From assembly GCF_016612535.1 (NCBI RefSeq), contig NZ_JAENXS010000001.1:186001-250000 (forward strand): DNA of 64,000 nucleotides. The letters run 5' to 3'. This DNA is from Bradyrhizobium diazoefficiens (GTDB lineage Bacteria > Pseudomonadota > Alphaproteobacteria > Rhizobiales > Xanthobacteraceae). The stretch's first letter is position 1, and each line of letters starts with the position of its first letter. Of the stretch, positions 17,149 through 25,776 are shown piece after piece. The position numbers were made by a program, and so were the translations under genes. The notes under the pieces were generated by a model. That model worked only from the letters and a program-made list of their open reading frames with translations, was not told the DNA's origin and did no database searches.

Positions 17149-18315
17149 ATGTATCGATTTCGATCAGCGACACGCATCGTCCTGACGATCGCCCTCCTGG
17201 CCACGACCACGCTCGCGGCGAAGGGCGAAGAGGTCGGCGTGAGCGACGACGCAATCCTGTTCGGCCAAGCGGCTGCGCTCGAAGGCCCGTCTTCGCAGCT
17301 CGGCCAGCATCTGCGGCATGGCATCATGGCCGCATTCACCGAAATCAACGCCAAGGGAGGCATCCACGGCCGCAAGCTGAAATTGATCAGCCGCGACGAC
17401 GGTTACGACCCCGACCGTTCGGTGGCGCAGACCCTGCGGCTGATCGAGGACGACAAGGTATTCGCGCTGATCGGCGCGGTGGGCACGCCGACCGCGATGG
17501 CGACGATCCCCATCACGAGCGGTCGCAACATTCCCTTCATCGGCCCGTTCAGCGGCGCCGCATTCCTGCGCAACCTCGAACTTCCGAACGTCGTCAACAT
17601 CCGCGCAAGCTACGGCGCCGAGACCGAGACCCTGATCAGGCATCTCACCGAGGATCGCCACTTCACCCGGATCGGCATCTTCTACCAGGACGATTCGTTC
17701 GGTCGCGACGGTCTTGCGGGCGTCAAGAATGCGCTCGCCAAGCGGGGTCTCGAGCTCGCCGCCGAAGGCACCTTCGAGCGCAACACCCGTGCGGTCGGCG
17801 CGGCCTGGCGCACACTGAAACGCGCCGAGCCCGAGGCGATCGTCATGGTCGGGACCTACGGACCCAGCGCCGAATTCATCAAGCTCGCACACCGCAGCGG
17901 TGTCTATCCGACATTCGCCAACATCTCCTTCGTCGGCGCAACTGCACTCGCCAAGGAGCTCGGCGAAGACGGCGAAGGTGTGGTCGTCGCGCAAGTCGTG
18001 CCGTTTCCCTGGGATCGCTCGCTCAAGCTCGTCGCTGATTACCAGGCCGCACAGAAGGCGTTCGACCCGACGCTGACGCCCGACTTCGTGTCGCTCGAAG
18101 GTTATCTCTCCGGTCGCCTCACGGCGGCGGCCCTGGATGATCTCGGACCCAATCCGACACGCGCGGGACTGCTGCGCGTCATCAACGACATCGGCCGATT
18201 CGACATCAGCGGCGACGTGATCACCGTCGGCGCACGCGCCATCGACACGCCGCCAAAGGTGTTCCTGACCGTGATCCAAAAGGACGGGACGTTCAAGGCC
18301 GTGGATCGGCTGTAA
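17149..18315 (+). CDS. ABC transporter substrate-binding protein (Leu/Ile/Val type)
   Basis: A 388-residue exported periplasmic-binding protein. A signal peptide (about residues 1-23, IVLTIALLATTTLAAKG) precedes a Peripla_BP_6 fold starting VGVSDDAILFGQAAALEGP and containing GIMAAFTEINAKGGIHGRKLKLISRDDGYDP. It belongs to the branched-chain amino acid/amide binding family, but no permease or ATPase genes are adjacent. It may therefore serve a distant transporter or act as a sensor partner; it is divergent from the CHASE-GGDEF-EAL gene, which is suggestive only. It converges on the dehydrogenase gene with only 6 bp between the stops. Confidence 0.9.
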   Translation: MYRFRSATRIVLTIALLATTTLAAKGEEVGVSDDAILFGQAAALEGPSSQLGQHLRHGIMAAFTEINAKGGIHGRKLKLISRDDGYDPDRSVAQTLRLIEDDKVFALIGAVGTPTAMATIPITSGRNIPFIGPFSGAAFLRNLELPNVVNIRASYGAETETLIRHLTEDRHFTRIGIFYQDDSFGRDGLAGVKNALAKRGLELAAEGTFERNTRAVGAAWRTLKRAEPEAIVMVGTYGPSAEFIKLAHRSGVYPTFANISFVGATALAKELGEDGEGVVVAQVVPFPWDRSLKLVADYQAAQKAFDPTLTPDFVSLEGYLSGRLTAAALDDLGPNPTRAGLLRVINDIGRFDISGDVITVGARAIDTPPKVFLTVIQKDGTFKAVDRL

Positions 18316-18321
18316 AGCAGC

Positions 18322-19299
18322 TCACGGCCGCCGCGTCCAACGGTCGGCGTTGACGGCGCCCTGCGGGGCCTCGCCCTTGATGATGGCGTCGACCTGCCGC
18401 ACCGTTTCGAGCGACTGATATTCGATCGCCTGCGGCGTCAGCCCGCCGACGTGCGGCGTCGCGATGACGTTCGGCAGCTTCGCCAGCTCCGGCGTCGGCA
18501 TCTGGTCGGGCGCACGGCCGACATCCATCGCAGCACCCGCGATGCGGTTCTCCAGCAGAGCCTTCGCGAGCGCGGCCTCGTCGACGAGATTGCCGCGCGA
18601 GAGATTGATGAAGACGGCATGCTTCTGCATGCGCGCCAGCGCCGCCTCCCCGATCAGCTTCTCGGTCTGCTCATTGGCGATGGCGAGGCAGACGACGTAA
18701 TCCGATCCGGCCAGGAGCTCGTCCAGCGTGACCTGCCTGATCGCGCTGTCGCTGACGCTGGCGAAGGGATCGGCGACCAATATCTCCATGTGCAGCACTT
18801 TTGCGATCTCGGCGAGATAGCGCCCGATGCTGCCATAGCCGATGATGCCGATCGTGCTGCCGCCGAGCTGGCGGCCCATCCGCGCTTCCGGCTTGCGGCC
18901 GGCATGGTAATCGGCTGTGGCCCGCGACACGCCGCGCGACAGGTCGACCATGAAGCCGACCGCGAGCTCGGCGACCGCCTGCACGAAGCCGGGACCGGCA
19001 CGCGTCACCAGCACGCCGGCTTGCGAAGCGGCATCCACATCGACGTTGCGGATGTCGACGGCGCAGCGAACGAAGGCGCGCAGATGCGGCAGTTGTGCAA
19101 AGATCTTGCCGTGCCCTTCGGTCATGCGATCGGCGACGATGATGTCGACGTCCTTCGCCGCATTCACGAGGCTCACCGCATCGAGCGCCTGATTGCCCTC
19201 GTGCAGGGTCAATTCGGCAATTGCGCGCAGGCCGTTCAGGCTGCGATCGCCGTAATAATTGCGGCGCATCTCCGGCGTGTGGGCCAGCAGGACTTTCAC
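18322..19299 (-). CDS. D-2-hydroxyacid dehydrogenase (NAD-dependent)
   Basis: A 325-residue D-isomer-specific 2-hydroxyacid dehydrogenase. The Rossmann motif is IGIIGYGSIGRYLAE (about 150-165), followed by the catalytic arginine in FINLSRGNLVDEAAL and the histidine in IATPHVGGLT. The usual glutamate segment reads AMDVGRAPDQMPTPE, slightly divergent. It would oxidise or reduce 2-keto/2-hydroxy acids such as phosphoglycerate-, lactate- or glycerate-like compounds. It is the last gene of a TRAP operon, 12 bp downstream of dctQM, so its substrate is probably what the TRAP system imports. Confidence 0.9.
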   Translation of the reverse strand: MKVLLAHTPEMRRNYYGDRSLNGLRAIAELTLHEGNQALDAVSLVNAAKDVDIIVADRMTEGHGKIFAQLPHLRAFVRCAVDIRNVDVDAASQAGVLVTRAGPGFVQAVAELAVGFMVDLSRGVSRATADYHAGRKPEARMGRQLGGSTIGIIGYGSIGRYLAEIAKVLHMEILVADPFASVSDSAIRQVTLDELLAGSDYVVCLAIANEQTEKLIGEAALARMQKHAVFINLSRGNLVDEAALAKALLENRIAGAAMDVGRAPDQMPTPELAKLPNVIATPHVGGLTPQAIEYQSLETVRQVDAIIKGEAPQGAVNADRWTRRP

Positions 19300-19311
19300 G
19301 GCAACACTCCT

Positions 19312-21186
19312 TCAGTAGCCGAACGCACGCGGCAACGCGGTCGAGAGCCATGGCACGAAGGCGATGACCAGCAGGCAGAGGAACAACAGGCCCAGATAGC
19401 CCATGATCGGCTTCACCGTCTGCTCGATCGGCACATTGCCGATCAGGCAGGCGCCGTAGAGCCCAAGCCCGAGCGGCGGCGCGAACAGGCCAATGCCCAT
19501 CGCGATCACGAGGACCACGCCGAAATGCAGGGGATCGATTCCGAGCTGCACCGCGACCGGCAATAGCAGCGGCCCGAAGATGATGAGGGCGGCCGCACCT
19601 TCCAGCACCGAGCCCATCACGATCAGCACGGCGATTGCAAGCAGGATGAACAGCCAGACGCCTGAGGTCTTGGACATTCCCAGCATGAAGTCGCCGACCG
19701 CATGCGGCACCTGCTGCAAGGTCAGCGTGAAGGCCAACGATTGCGCGGCGGCAACGATGAACAGCACCAGTCCCGCGCGCGTCGCCGCCTGGACGAAACT
19801 GTGAGCAGCCGATTTGAAGCTGAGCTCGCGGAACACGACACTGCCGACCACGAGCGCATAGGCCACGGCGAACGCGGAGATCTCCGTGGCCGTGGCAAAG
19901 CCGCTCTTGAAGCCGAAGAAGATCATGAAGATCAGGCCGAACGATGCGATCGCGCCGCTCCACAGACCCAATACCGGCATCTGCGGCTCGACCTCCTCGG
20001 CATCCGCCGGCGTCTTCCCGAAGATGATCGAGAAGGCGATCAGCACCGCCGCCATCAACGCCGCCGGCAGCAACCCCGCCATGAACAAGCCACCAATCGA
20101 CAGGTTCGCGACGAAGCCCAGAATGATCAGGTTGATGCAGGGCGGAATGGTCTCCGCCATCACCGCGGACGCGGCCAGCAGCGCCACTGCGCCGCCCGGA
20201 TTTTGCTTCGAGCGGCGCGCCGCCGGAATCAGCACGGAGCCGACGGCCGCGACATCGGCCATCTTCGAGCCCGAGATGCCGGAGAACAGCACCATCGAGG
20301 CTACCATGACGACGTTAAGGCCGCCGCGCATGCGGCCGACGCCACGCTGCAGCAACTCGATCAGGCGCACCGACATGCCGTTGGCTTCCATGAGGTAGCC
20401 GACGAGGATGAAGAAAGGGATCGCGAGCAACACGAAATTGTCGATGCCGCGCGCCATCTGCTGGGCGAAGATGACGCCGGGCAGCGTGCCTTCGACCCAG
20501 ATGAAAATCAGCGCGGCCAGCGCCAGGGCAAAGCCGATCGGCAACCCGCCGAACAGCGTGGTGAAGAAGCCTATCAGCATCAGCACGCCAGCCGACGGCA
20601 CCGACGACGGCGACAGATAATCCCAGGCGAGATAGAGGCCGGTGACGACGGCGACCGCTACAAGGCCTCTGACGATATCAGGAAGCGGCCTGGCACAGAG
20701 ATGATCGATGGCGAACACCGTCATGAACAGCGCGCCAATGCCCATGGGGTAGAAGGTCAACTCCAGCGGCAGACCGGACCCGGTGGTCTGTCCCGCCGTC
20801 AACGATCCCAACTTGATCGCGTTGTAGGCGACATAACCGGAGATCAGCACGACGAGCACGGCACTGGCGGAATCGACCAGGGTGCGCAACCGCTGTGGCA
20901 GCAGATCGCGAAAGAAGGACACCCCGACATTCTCGCCGCGCGCAAGCGCGCTCGCCGCGCCGAAGAAGGCCGATCCGACCATCAATCCGCGCGCGACGTC
21001 ATCCGACCATTCGACCGGCGCGTTGAAGCAGAAACGCAGCAGCACGGAGCCGCAGACGACCGCGAGATCGGCGGTCAGAAGAATGGCTGCGATCGTGTCG
21101 CTCAGGCGAAGCAGCAATGCAATGCTCCCGTGTCGACTGCCCGAGAGCGGCACGGCGCCTGTCCTTGCCAACTCGGATTTCGCCAT
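19312..21186 (-). CDS. TRAP transporter fused DctQM permease
   Basis: A 624-residue integral membrane protein in which the small permease DctQ (about residues 1-180, with LLRFCFNAPVEWSDDVAR) is fused to the large permease DctM (about 195-620, with FTTLFGGLPIGFALALA, AIPFFILVGYLMEANGM and FSGISGSKMADVAAVG). It forms the sodium- or proton-driven import channel for an organic acid. The start codon follows the dctP stop by only 1 bp, so the two are translationally coupled. The gene order is dctP, dctQM, dehydrogenase. Confidence 0.93.
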   Translation of the reverse strand: MAKSELARTGAVPLSGSRHGSIALLLRLSDTIAAILLTADLAVVCGSVLLRFCFNAPVEWSDDVARGLMVGSAFFGAASALARGENVGVSFFRDLLPQRLRTLVDSASAVLVVLISGYVAYNAIKLGSLTAGQTTGSGLPLELTFYPMGIGALFMTVFAIDHLCARPLPDIVRGLVAVAVVTGLYLAWDYLSPSSVPSAGVLMLIGFFTTLFGGLPIGFALALAALIFIWVEGTLPGVIFAQQMARGIDNFVLLAIPFFILVGYLMEANGMSVRLIELLQRGVGRMRGGLNVVMVASMVLFSGISGSKMADVAAVGSVLIPAARRSKQNPGGAVALLAASAVMAETIPPCINLIILGFVANLSIGGLFMAGLLPAALMAAVLIAFSIIFGKTPADAEEVEPQMPVLGLWSGAIASFGLIFMIFFGFKSGFATATEISAFAVAYALVVGSVVFRELSFKSAAHSFVQAATRAGLVLFIVAAAQSLAFTLTLQQVPHAVGDFMLGMSKTSGVWLFILLAIAVLIVMGSVLEGAAALIIFGPLLLPVAVQLGIDPLHFGVVLVIAMGIGLFAPPLGLGLYGACLIGNVPIEQTVKPIMGYLGLLFLCLLVIAFVPWLSTALPRAFGY

Positions 21187-21187
21187 C

Positions 21188-22219
21188 TCAAGCTTGCGTC
21201 GCGCGGATGATGTCGATGACGGGCTTGGACTCCGGCCGCGCCTTGATGAAGTTATCGATCTGTGGCGCCACGCGCTTCTTGAATGCCTCGCGGTCGCATT
21301 CGGCGACCGTCACGCCCTTCTCGGTCAGGGCCGCCAGTGCCTCCTTCTCGACGGCGAGCCCATGGGCGCGCGTGTCGACGGCGGCCTTCTTCGCGGCGTC
21401 GAGAAAGCCGTCGCGCAGCTTCGGATCCATGCGATTGTAGGTCATGTCGCTGAAGTAGATCGCGAGCGGCGAGAAATTGTGCTGCGTCAGCGCGTAGAAT
21501 TTGGCCGTTTCGAAGAACTTGCTCGCGAGGATCGTCGGAGGATCGTGCTCCAGGCCATCCAGCACGCCGGCCTGCAACGCCGTGTAGATTTCGCCGAACG
21601 CCAGGGGCGTGGCGGCAGCGCCCATCAGCCGCAGGCATTCGGTGATGACGGGATTCGGCAGGGTGCGGATCTTGAGGCCGGCGAGATCCTCCGGCGTCTT
21701 CACCGGCTTCCTCGCAAGAACACTGCGCGAGCCGAAATTATAGGCCCAGGCGATGATGCGGATGTTGCTGCCCTTGAGCAGCGCGTCCTCGATCGGCTTG
21801 GCGGCGCCGGCATCGAACGCCTTGGTCTGTTGCGGGAAGCTCGAGAACAGAAAGCCGAGATCGTAGGTGCCGACCAGCGGCACCAGATTGGCCGAGATCG
21901 ACGAGCCCGACACCATGAGGTCGATGACGCCGAGCTTCACCGAATTGATGACGTCGATCTCCTGCCCCAACTGGTTGTCGGGGAAGAAGGCGACCTCGAC
22001 CTGCTCGCCGAGCCCGTTGCCCTTCAGATTCTTGACGAGGTTGTCGTAGTAGACGCGGCCGTTGGCGAATTTGGGATCGTTCGGCAGCGAGGAGGAGCAT
22101 TTCAGCTTCAGCGTCGCAGCTTCGGCGCGGCCGATGATGGCGGGAGAGAGCACGAGGCCGGCGGTCACTGCCGTCGACGACTTGATGAACGTGCGACGGC
22201 TGACGGGCACGATGGTCAT
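21188..22219 (-). CDS. TRAP transporter substrate-binding protein DctP
   Basis: A 343-residue periplasmic DctP-type binding protein. It begins with a twin-arginine-like signal (SRRTFIKSSTAVTAGLVLS, cleavage near GRAEA), then LKCSSSLPNDPKF. The family features PVKTPEDLAGLKIRTLPNP (ligand-binding arginine region) and FGEIYTALQAGVLDGLEHDP are present. I chose the ATG at 22217-22219 because GGGGAGAGA is just upstream and the signal starts there; a longer frame to 22411 adds an unlikely leader. It is the first gene of the TRAP operon. The ligand is unknown, but the hydroxyacid dehydrogenase downstream suggests a 2-hydroxy or 2-keto acid. Confidence 0.92.
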   Translation of the reverse strand: MTIVPVSRRTFIKSSTAVTAGLVLSPAIIGRAEAATLKLKCSSSLPNDPKFANGRVYYDNLVKNLKGNGLGEQVEVAFFPDNQLGQEIDVINSVKLGVIDLMVSGSSISANLVPLVGTYDLGFLFSSFPQQTKAFDAGAAKPIEDALLKGSNIRIIAWAYNFGSRSVLARKPVKTPEDLAGLKIRTLPNPVITECLRLMGAAATPLAFGEIYTALQAGVLDGLEHDPPTILASKFFETAKFYALTQHNFSPLAIYFSDMTYNRMDPKLRDGFLDAAKKAAVDTRAHGLAVEKEALAALTEKGVTVAECDREAFKKRVAPQIDNFIKARPESKPVIDIIRATQA

Positions 22220-22499
22220 GATGTCTCTCCCCGATATTTTTTGTTCGCGGCCACGGTCGTCGCCTGTGGCCTGTTGCGCGGGACTGTATGGCCAAAGCGA
22301 CGGGGCAGGCAAGGGTTGCGGCCGGGCCGCTACGGCGGCGCGAGAGACAGGCGCGATGGCGAAACCGCAGCGGAATGCCGGCGATTGTCGATGTTTTCGA
22401 TCATGCCACATCGCGACCGAATGACGGGCTGGGCAAGATTAACTCAGATCGATCCAATTCAGGTATCGATCCATGCCGAGCGCAGATTGATAGGGCAGG

Positions 22500-22534
22500 C
22501 AACAAAAAGCTGCGGGATCGAAATCCCGCAGCTT
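22500..22534 (-). terminator. Rho-independent terminator after doxX-like gene
   Basis: A perfect 12-bp stem (AAGCTGCGGGAT with ATCCCGCAGCTT) closed by a 4-nt loop, followed on the minus strand by a run of five T, lies 24 bp after the DoxX stop. A second small hairpin (CGTATC/GATACG) lies between the stop and the terminator. This is the clearest intrinsic terminator in the window. Confidence 0.85.
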
Positions 22535-22557
22535 CGTATCTCAACGATACGATGATT

Positions 22558-23001
22558 TTAGCGCGACGCTGCGACGCTGAGCCGTCCGCTTGCCGCCGCG
22601 ACATCACGCGAGGGCCTCAGCGCGAAGGCGCCGTCGCCGAGCAGAGCCTGCGCCACCAGCGCAATCGCCCAGAAGGCGGGGAATTCCCAGCCACCCTTCG
22701 GGTTAGTGAAAAAGAACCCGGCCGCGCCATGGACGGTGAAGATCGCACCGAGCAGGACCGGAATGCCGGCCAGCGCCGCGTAGCGGGTCCAGACGCCGAG
22801 GATCAGGGCAATGCCGCTGAGAACCTCTACGGTCATCACGAGGTAGGCGAGCTCGGGTGGAAAGCCGAGGCTACCGAAAAACTTGGCGGTGCCGGCGGGA
22901 GTGAAAACGAACAGTTTCAGGCTAGCATGGGCCAGGAAGAGCGCGCCCAAGGTCACGCGCAGCACCAGCGCGGCGTAGGGGGCGGTACGGGAATCGATCA
23001 T
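22558..23001 (-). CDS. DoxX family membrane protein
   Basis: A 147-residue protein with four predicted membrane helices. It opens ALVLRVTLGALFLAHASLKLF and contains GFPPELAYLVMTVEVLSGIALILGVWTR, typical of DoxX/SURF4-like proteins. These are linked in some bacteria to oxidative stress or thiosulfate-quinone oxidation; no function can be fixed here. AGGAG lies 6 nt before the start. It is divergent from the LysR gene at 23095 across 93 bp, so LysR control is likely. A strong terminator follows the gene, indicating a monocistronic unit. Confidence 0.87.
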   Translation of the reverse strand: MIDSRTAPYAALVLRVTLGALFLAHASLKLFVFTPAGTAKFFGSLGFPPELAYLVMTVEVLSGIALILGVWTRYAALAGIPVLLGAIFTVHGAAGFFFTNPKGGWEFPAFWAIALVAQALLGDGAFALRPSRDVAAASGRLSVAASR

Positions 23002-23055
23002 GGCAGTCTCCTTTGTACCGCAACATGACCTATTCTATTTTCGAGGATAATCTGC

Positions 23056-23070
23056 TATTTTGGAAAAATA
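23056..23070. promoter_or_regulatory. Possible LysR-binding palindrome (TATTTT-GGA-AAAATA)
   Basis: A perfect 15-bp AT-rich inverted repeat in the 93-bp gap between the divergent DoxX and LysR genes, 24 bp before the LysR start. AT-rich dyads in such gaps commonly bind the adjacent LysR protein. Function is inferred from position and symmetry only. Confidence 0.45.
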
Positions 23071-23094
23071 CTTCACACCATTAGAGTGAGATAA

Positions 23095-24015
23095 ATGCTT
23101 GACCGCCTGACCAGCCTGGAGGTCTTCGCCAAGGTGGCAGCAAACGGCAGCCTGTCCGGCGCGGCGCGGGCGATGGGCCTGTCGCAGACCATGGTGACCA
23201 AGCATGTGGCCTCGCTGGAGGCGCGGCTTGGCATCAAGCTGTTCCACCGCACCACGCGGCGGCTGTCGATCACCGAGGCCGGTCGCCTCTATCTGGAATC
23301 CTCCGAGCGAATTCTCGCCGACATGGAGACGGCAGATGCCGCGGTCGCGCGCGAACGCATCGAGCCGCGCGGATCATTGCGGGTCAACGTGCCCGTGGTG
23401 TTCGGCACACGTCAGATCGCACCGCTGATCGCGGAATTCTCCGAACGTCATCCCGAAGTCACGGTCGAGCTCGGCCTCAACGACCGCCTCGTCGACCTCG
23501 CCGAGGAAGGCTGGGACCTCGCGATCCGCATCGGCAAGCTGCGCGACTCCAGCATGGTGGCGCGAAAGCTCGCGCCGAACCGCCTGGTCGTCTGTGCCTC
23601 CCCCTCATACCTCGCCAAGCACGGCGCGCCGCGCCGCGTCGCCGACCTCGCCACTCACAATTGTCTCGGCTACACGCTCTCGCAACAGGCAAGCGCAGCG
23701 GAATGGCTGTTCGGCGCGGACGGCGAGATCCGCGTTCAGGTCTCCGGCAATCTGCGCGCCAACAACGGCGATGCGCTGCGCGCAGCGACGCTGGCCGGCC
23801 AGGGACTGGCACGGCAGCCGACCTTCATCGTCGCCGACGATCTCCGCGCCGGCACGCTGGTCGCGCTTCCGCTCGACCAGCCGGAGATCCAGTCGTCCGC
23901 GGTGCACGCGGTCTACCTGCCCGATCGAAGGCCGCCGGCCAAGGTGCGCGCCTTCATCGATTTTCTCGCCGCGCAATTTTCACCAGACCCGCCCTGGGAC
24001 CGCGGATTGTTCTGA
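23095..24015 (+). CDS. LysR family transcriptional regulator
   Basis: A 306-residue LysR protein. The N-terminal winged helix reads MLDRLTSLEVFAKVAANGSL with SGAARAMGLSQTMVTKHVASLEARLG and FHRTTRRLSITEAG. It is followed by a linker helix and a periplasmic-binding-like effector domain (from about residue 90). The gene is divergent from doxX and probably regulates it and itself. The AAA/T-rich palindrome at 23056-23070 is a candidate site. The effector is unknown. Confidence 0.93.
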   Translation: MLDRLTSLEVFAKVAANGSLSGAARAMGLSQTMVTKHVASLEARLGIKLFHRTTRRLSITEAGRLYLESSERILADMETADAAVARERIEPRGSLRVNVPVVFGTRQIAPLIAEFSERHPEVTVELGLNDRLVDLAEEGWDLAIRIGKLRDSSMVARKLAPNRLVVCASPSYLAKHGAPRRVADLATHNCLGYTLSQQASAAEWLFGADGEIRVQVSGNLRANNGDALRAATLAGQGLARQPTFIVADDLRAGTLVALPLDQPEIQSSAVHAVYLPDRRPPAKVRAFIDFLAAQFSPDPPWDRGLF

Positions 24016-24161
24016 CATCGCATGGCATGACGCGGCACCTCCGGCAGACCCCCTGCCCCATTTTGCCGCACGCGGGAGCGTGAGATAGCGCACAGACAGA
24101 GTCATGGTGCGCGATTAGAAAAGGTGACATCCTCGCACCCATTGCCGATGGAGGTGACACC

Positions 24162-25640
24162 ATGCGCCGTCCTCTCTTTTGTAATTTGATCCTTGCCTCT
24201 GGTCTCCTTGCGCTCACGCAACTGATGACGCCGACGGATGCCGCGGCCGAAGCGCGGCTTGCGCTGGTGATCGGCCAATCCGCCTATCGCACGGTGCCGG
24301 AGCTGCCCAACGCCGCCAATGACGCCAAGGGCATGGCCGAGCTGCTCGGCAATGCCGGCTTCAACGTCACCGCGGCGCCCAATCTGTCGCAGAACGAGAT
24401 GCGGCAGGCGATTTCGGATTTCGCCGGCAAGGTCAGCGCCAGCGGCGCCGACACCATCGCGCTGGTGTTCTATGCGGGCCACGGCTTGCAGATCGACGGC
24501 GAGAACTATCTCGTGCCGGTCGATCTCGATCCCAAGCGCGAAGCCGACATTCCGCTGCAGGGCGTGCGACTGAACGATTTGCTCAACACGCTCGGCGCGC
24601 TGCCGACGCGGGCGCGCATCTTCATGCTCGATGCCTGCCGCAACAATCCGTTCCCGGCGTTGAGCGGCGCCGGCCACGGGTTGGCGATCGTCGACACCAA
24701 GGCGGGCGCGCCGGGCTCCTTCATTTCCTATTCGACCTCGCCCGGTTCGGAGGCCGAGGACGGCTCCGGCGCCGACAGTCCCTACACCACGGCAGCCCTG
24801 ACCGTCGCCAAGCAACCGAACGTCCCGATCGAGGAAGTCTTCAAACGCATCCGCGTCGCCGTGGTGCAATCGACCGACGGACGGCAGATCCCCTGGGAGA
24901 GCTCGTCACTGACGACCGACTTCAAATTCTTCGGCGGTAACGGCAGCAGCGGTCAGCCTCCCGCGCCGGGCGCAGGCGCGATGGCGCTCGCGAGCGCGAC
25001 GCGCAGCGTCGAGGACTGGCGCAAGGATTTGCAGGGCAAGGACCCCAGGGTCGCCTATGAGCTCGTGATCGCCGACGATACCGTTCCCGCCTATCAGGCC
25101 TATATCGAGCTCTACGCGCAGGACGCCCACACGCCGCGCCTGCGCACGGTGCTGGAGCGCCGGCGCCAGATGCTGGCGTGGGATCGCGCGGTGGCGATCA
25201 ACACCCGCGCATCCTATGAGGCCTATCTCGCGAACTGGGACAACAGCGATCTCGCCGCGACCGCGCGCCGGCTGCTGCTGCGCGTGCAGAACCGCAATTA
25301 CAGCCTGCCGGTTGCGGCCGCCGCGCTTCCCGTCGCCGTCGCGATGGCGCCTACCTGTCCGTGCACCGCGCCGACGACACCGGCAACGCCGATCAACCCG
25401 ACGGTCGCTCCCATCATCAAGAGGCGCGTCGACGACACGCCGCCGAAGCGCAAGGTGGTCGACGCGCCGCCGAAGCGCCGGCCGCCGCCTGACGAAGTCG
25501 TCGTCGAGCGCGCGCCGCCGTCCGGTCCGCCGCCCGGCGCCGTCATGCAAGGCATCGGCATCGGGATTGGTATCGGCATGGGTATGGGCGGAGGAGGCCG
25601 TGGCGGCGGCGAGTATCACAACGAGCGCGGCAGGTACTGA
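24162..25640 (+). CDS. Exported caspase-fold (peptidase C14-like) protein
   Basis: A 492-residue protein with a signal peptide (about 1-29, ending TDAAAEA) followed by a caspase/metacaspase-like domain (about 32-250). The catalytic dyad is visible: histidine 107 in VFYAGHGLQ and cysteine 159 in FMLDACRNNPF. After this come a helical region with repeated aromatic-spaced units (about 280-375), a Pro/Lys-rich linker and a C-terminal Gly/Ile/Met zipper (GIGIGIGIGMGMGGGG) that could associate with membranes. GGAGG lies 7 nt before the ATG. Bacterial members of this family may cleave after Arg/Lys; the biological role is unknown. The gene stands alone between LysR and a SulP transporter. Confidence 0.87.
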   Translation: MRRPLFCNLILASGLLALTQLMTPTDAAAEARLALVIGQSAYRTVPELPNAANDAKGMAELLGNAGFNVTAAPNLSQNEMRQAISDFAGKVSASGADTIALVFYAGHGLQIDGENYLVPVDLDPKREADIPLQGVRLNDLLNTLGALPTRARIFMLDACRNNPFPALSGAGHGLAIVDTKAGAPGSFISYSTSPGSEAEDGSGADSPYTTAALTVAKQPNVPIEEVFKRIRVAVVQSTDGRQIPWESSSLTTDFKFFGGNGSSGQPPAPGAGAMALASATRSVEDWRKDLQGKDPRVAYELVIADDTVPAYQAYIELYAQDAHTPRLRTVLERRRQMLAWDRAVAINTRASYEAYLANWDNSDLAATARRLLLRVQNRNYSLPVAAAALPVAVAMAPTCPCTAPTTPATPINPTVAPIIKRRVDDTPPKRKVVDAPPKRRPPPDEVVVERAPPSGPPPGAVMQGIGIGIGIGMGMGGGGRGGGEYHNERGRY

Positions 25641-25776
25641 GACTGCCGCTCGGCCGCCTCTCGTGCGCCGGACGCAGCGCGTCCCGGACACGAGAGGCGC
25701 GGATATTCTCCACCTGTCACTTCCCGGAAATGCGGTAGTCTGATCGACCGACGCGCTTTCCGGGGATTAGACACTG

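Noticed and set aside
19702..21210. 502-residue plus-strand frame opposite the TRAP permease
   Set aside because: Highly charged composition (Arg, His, Gln, Asp) typical of the complement of a membrane protein gene.
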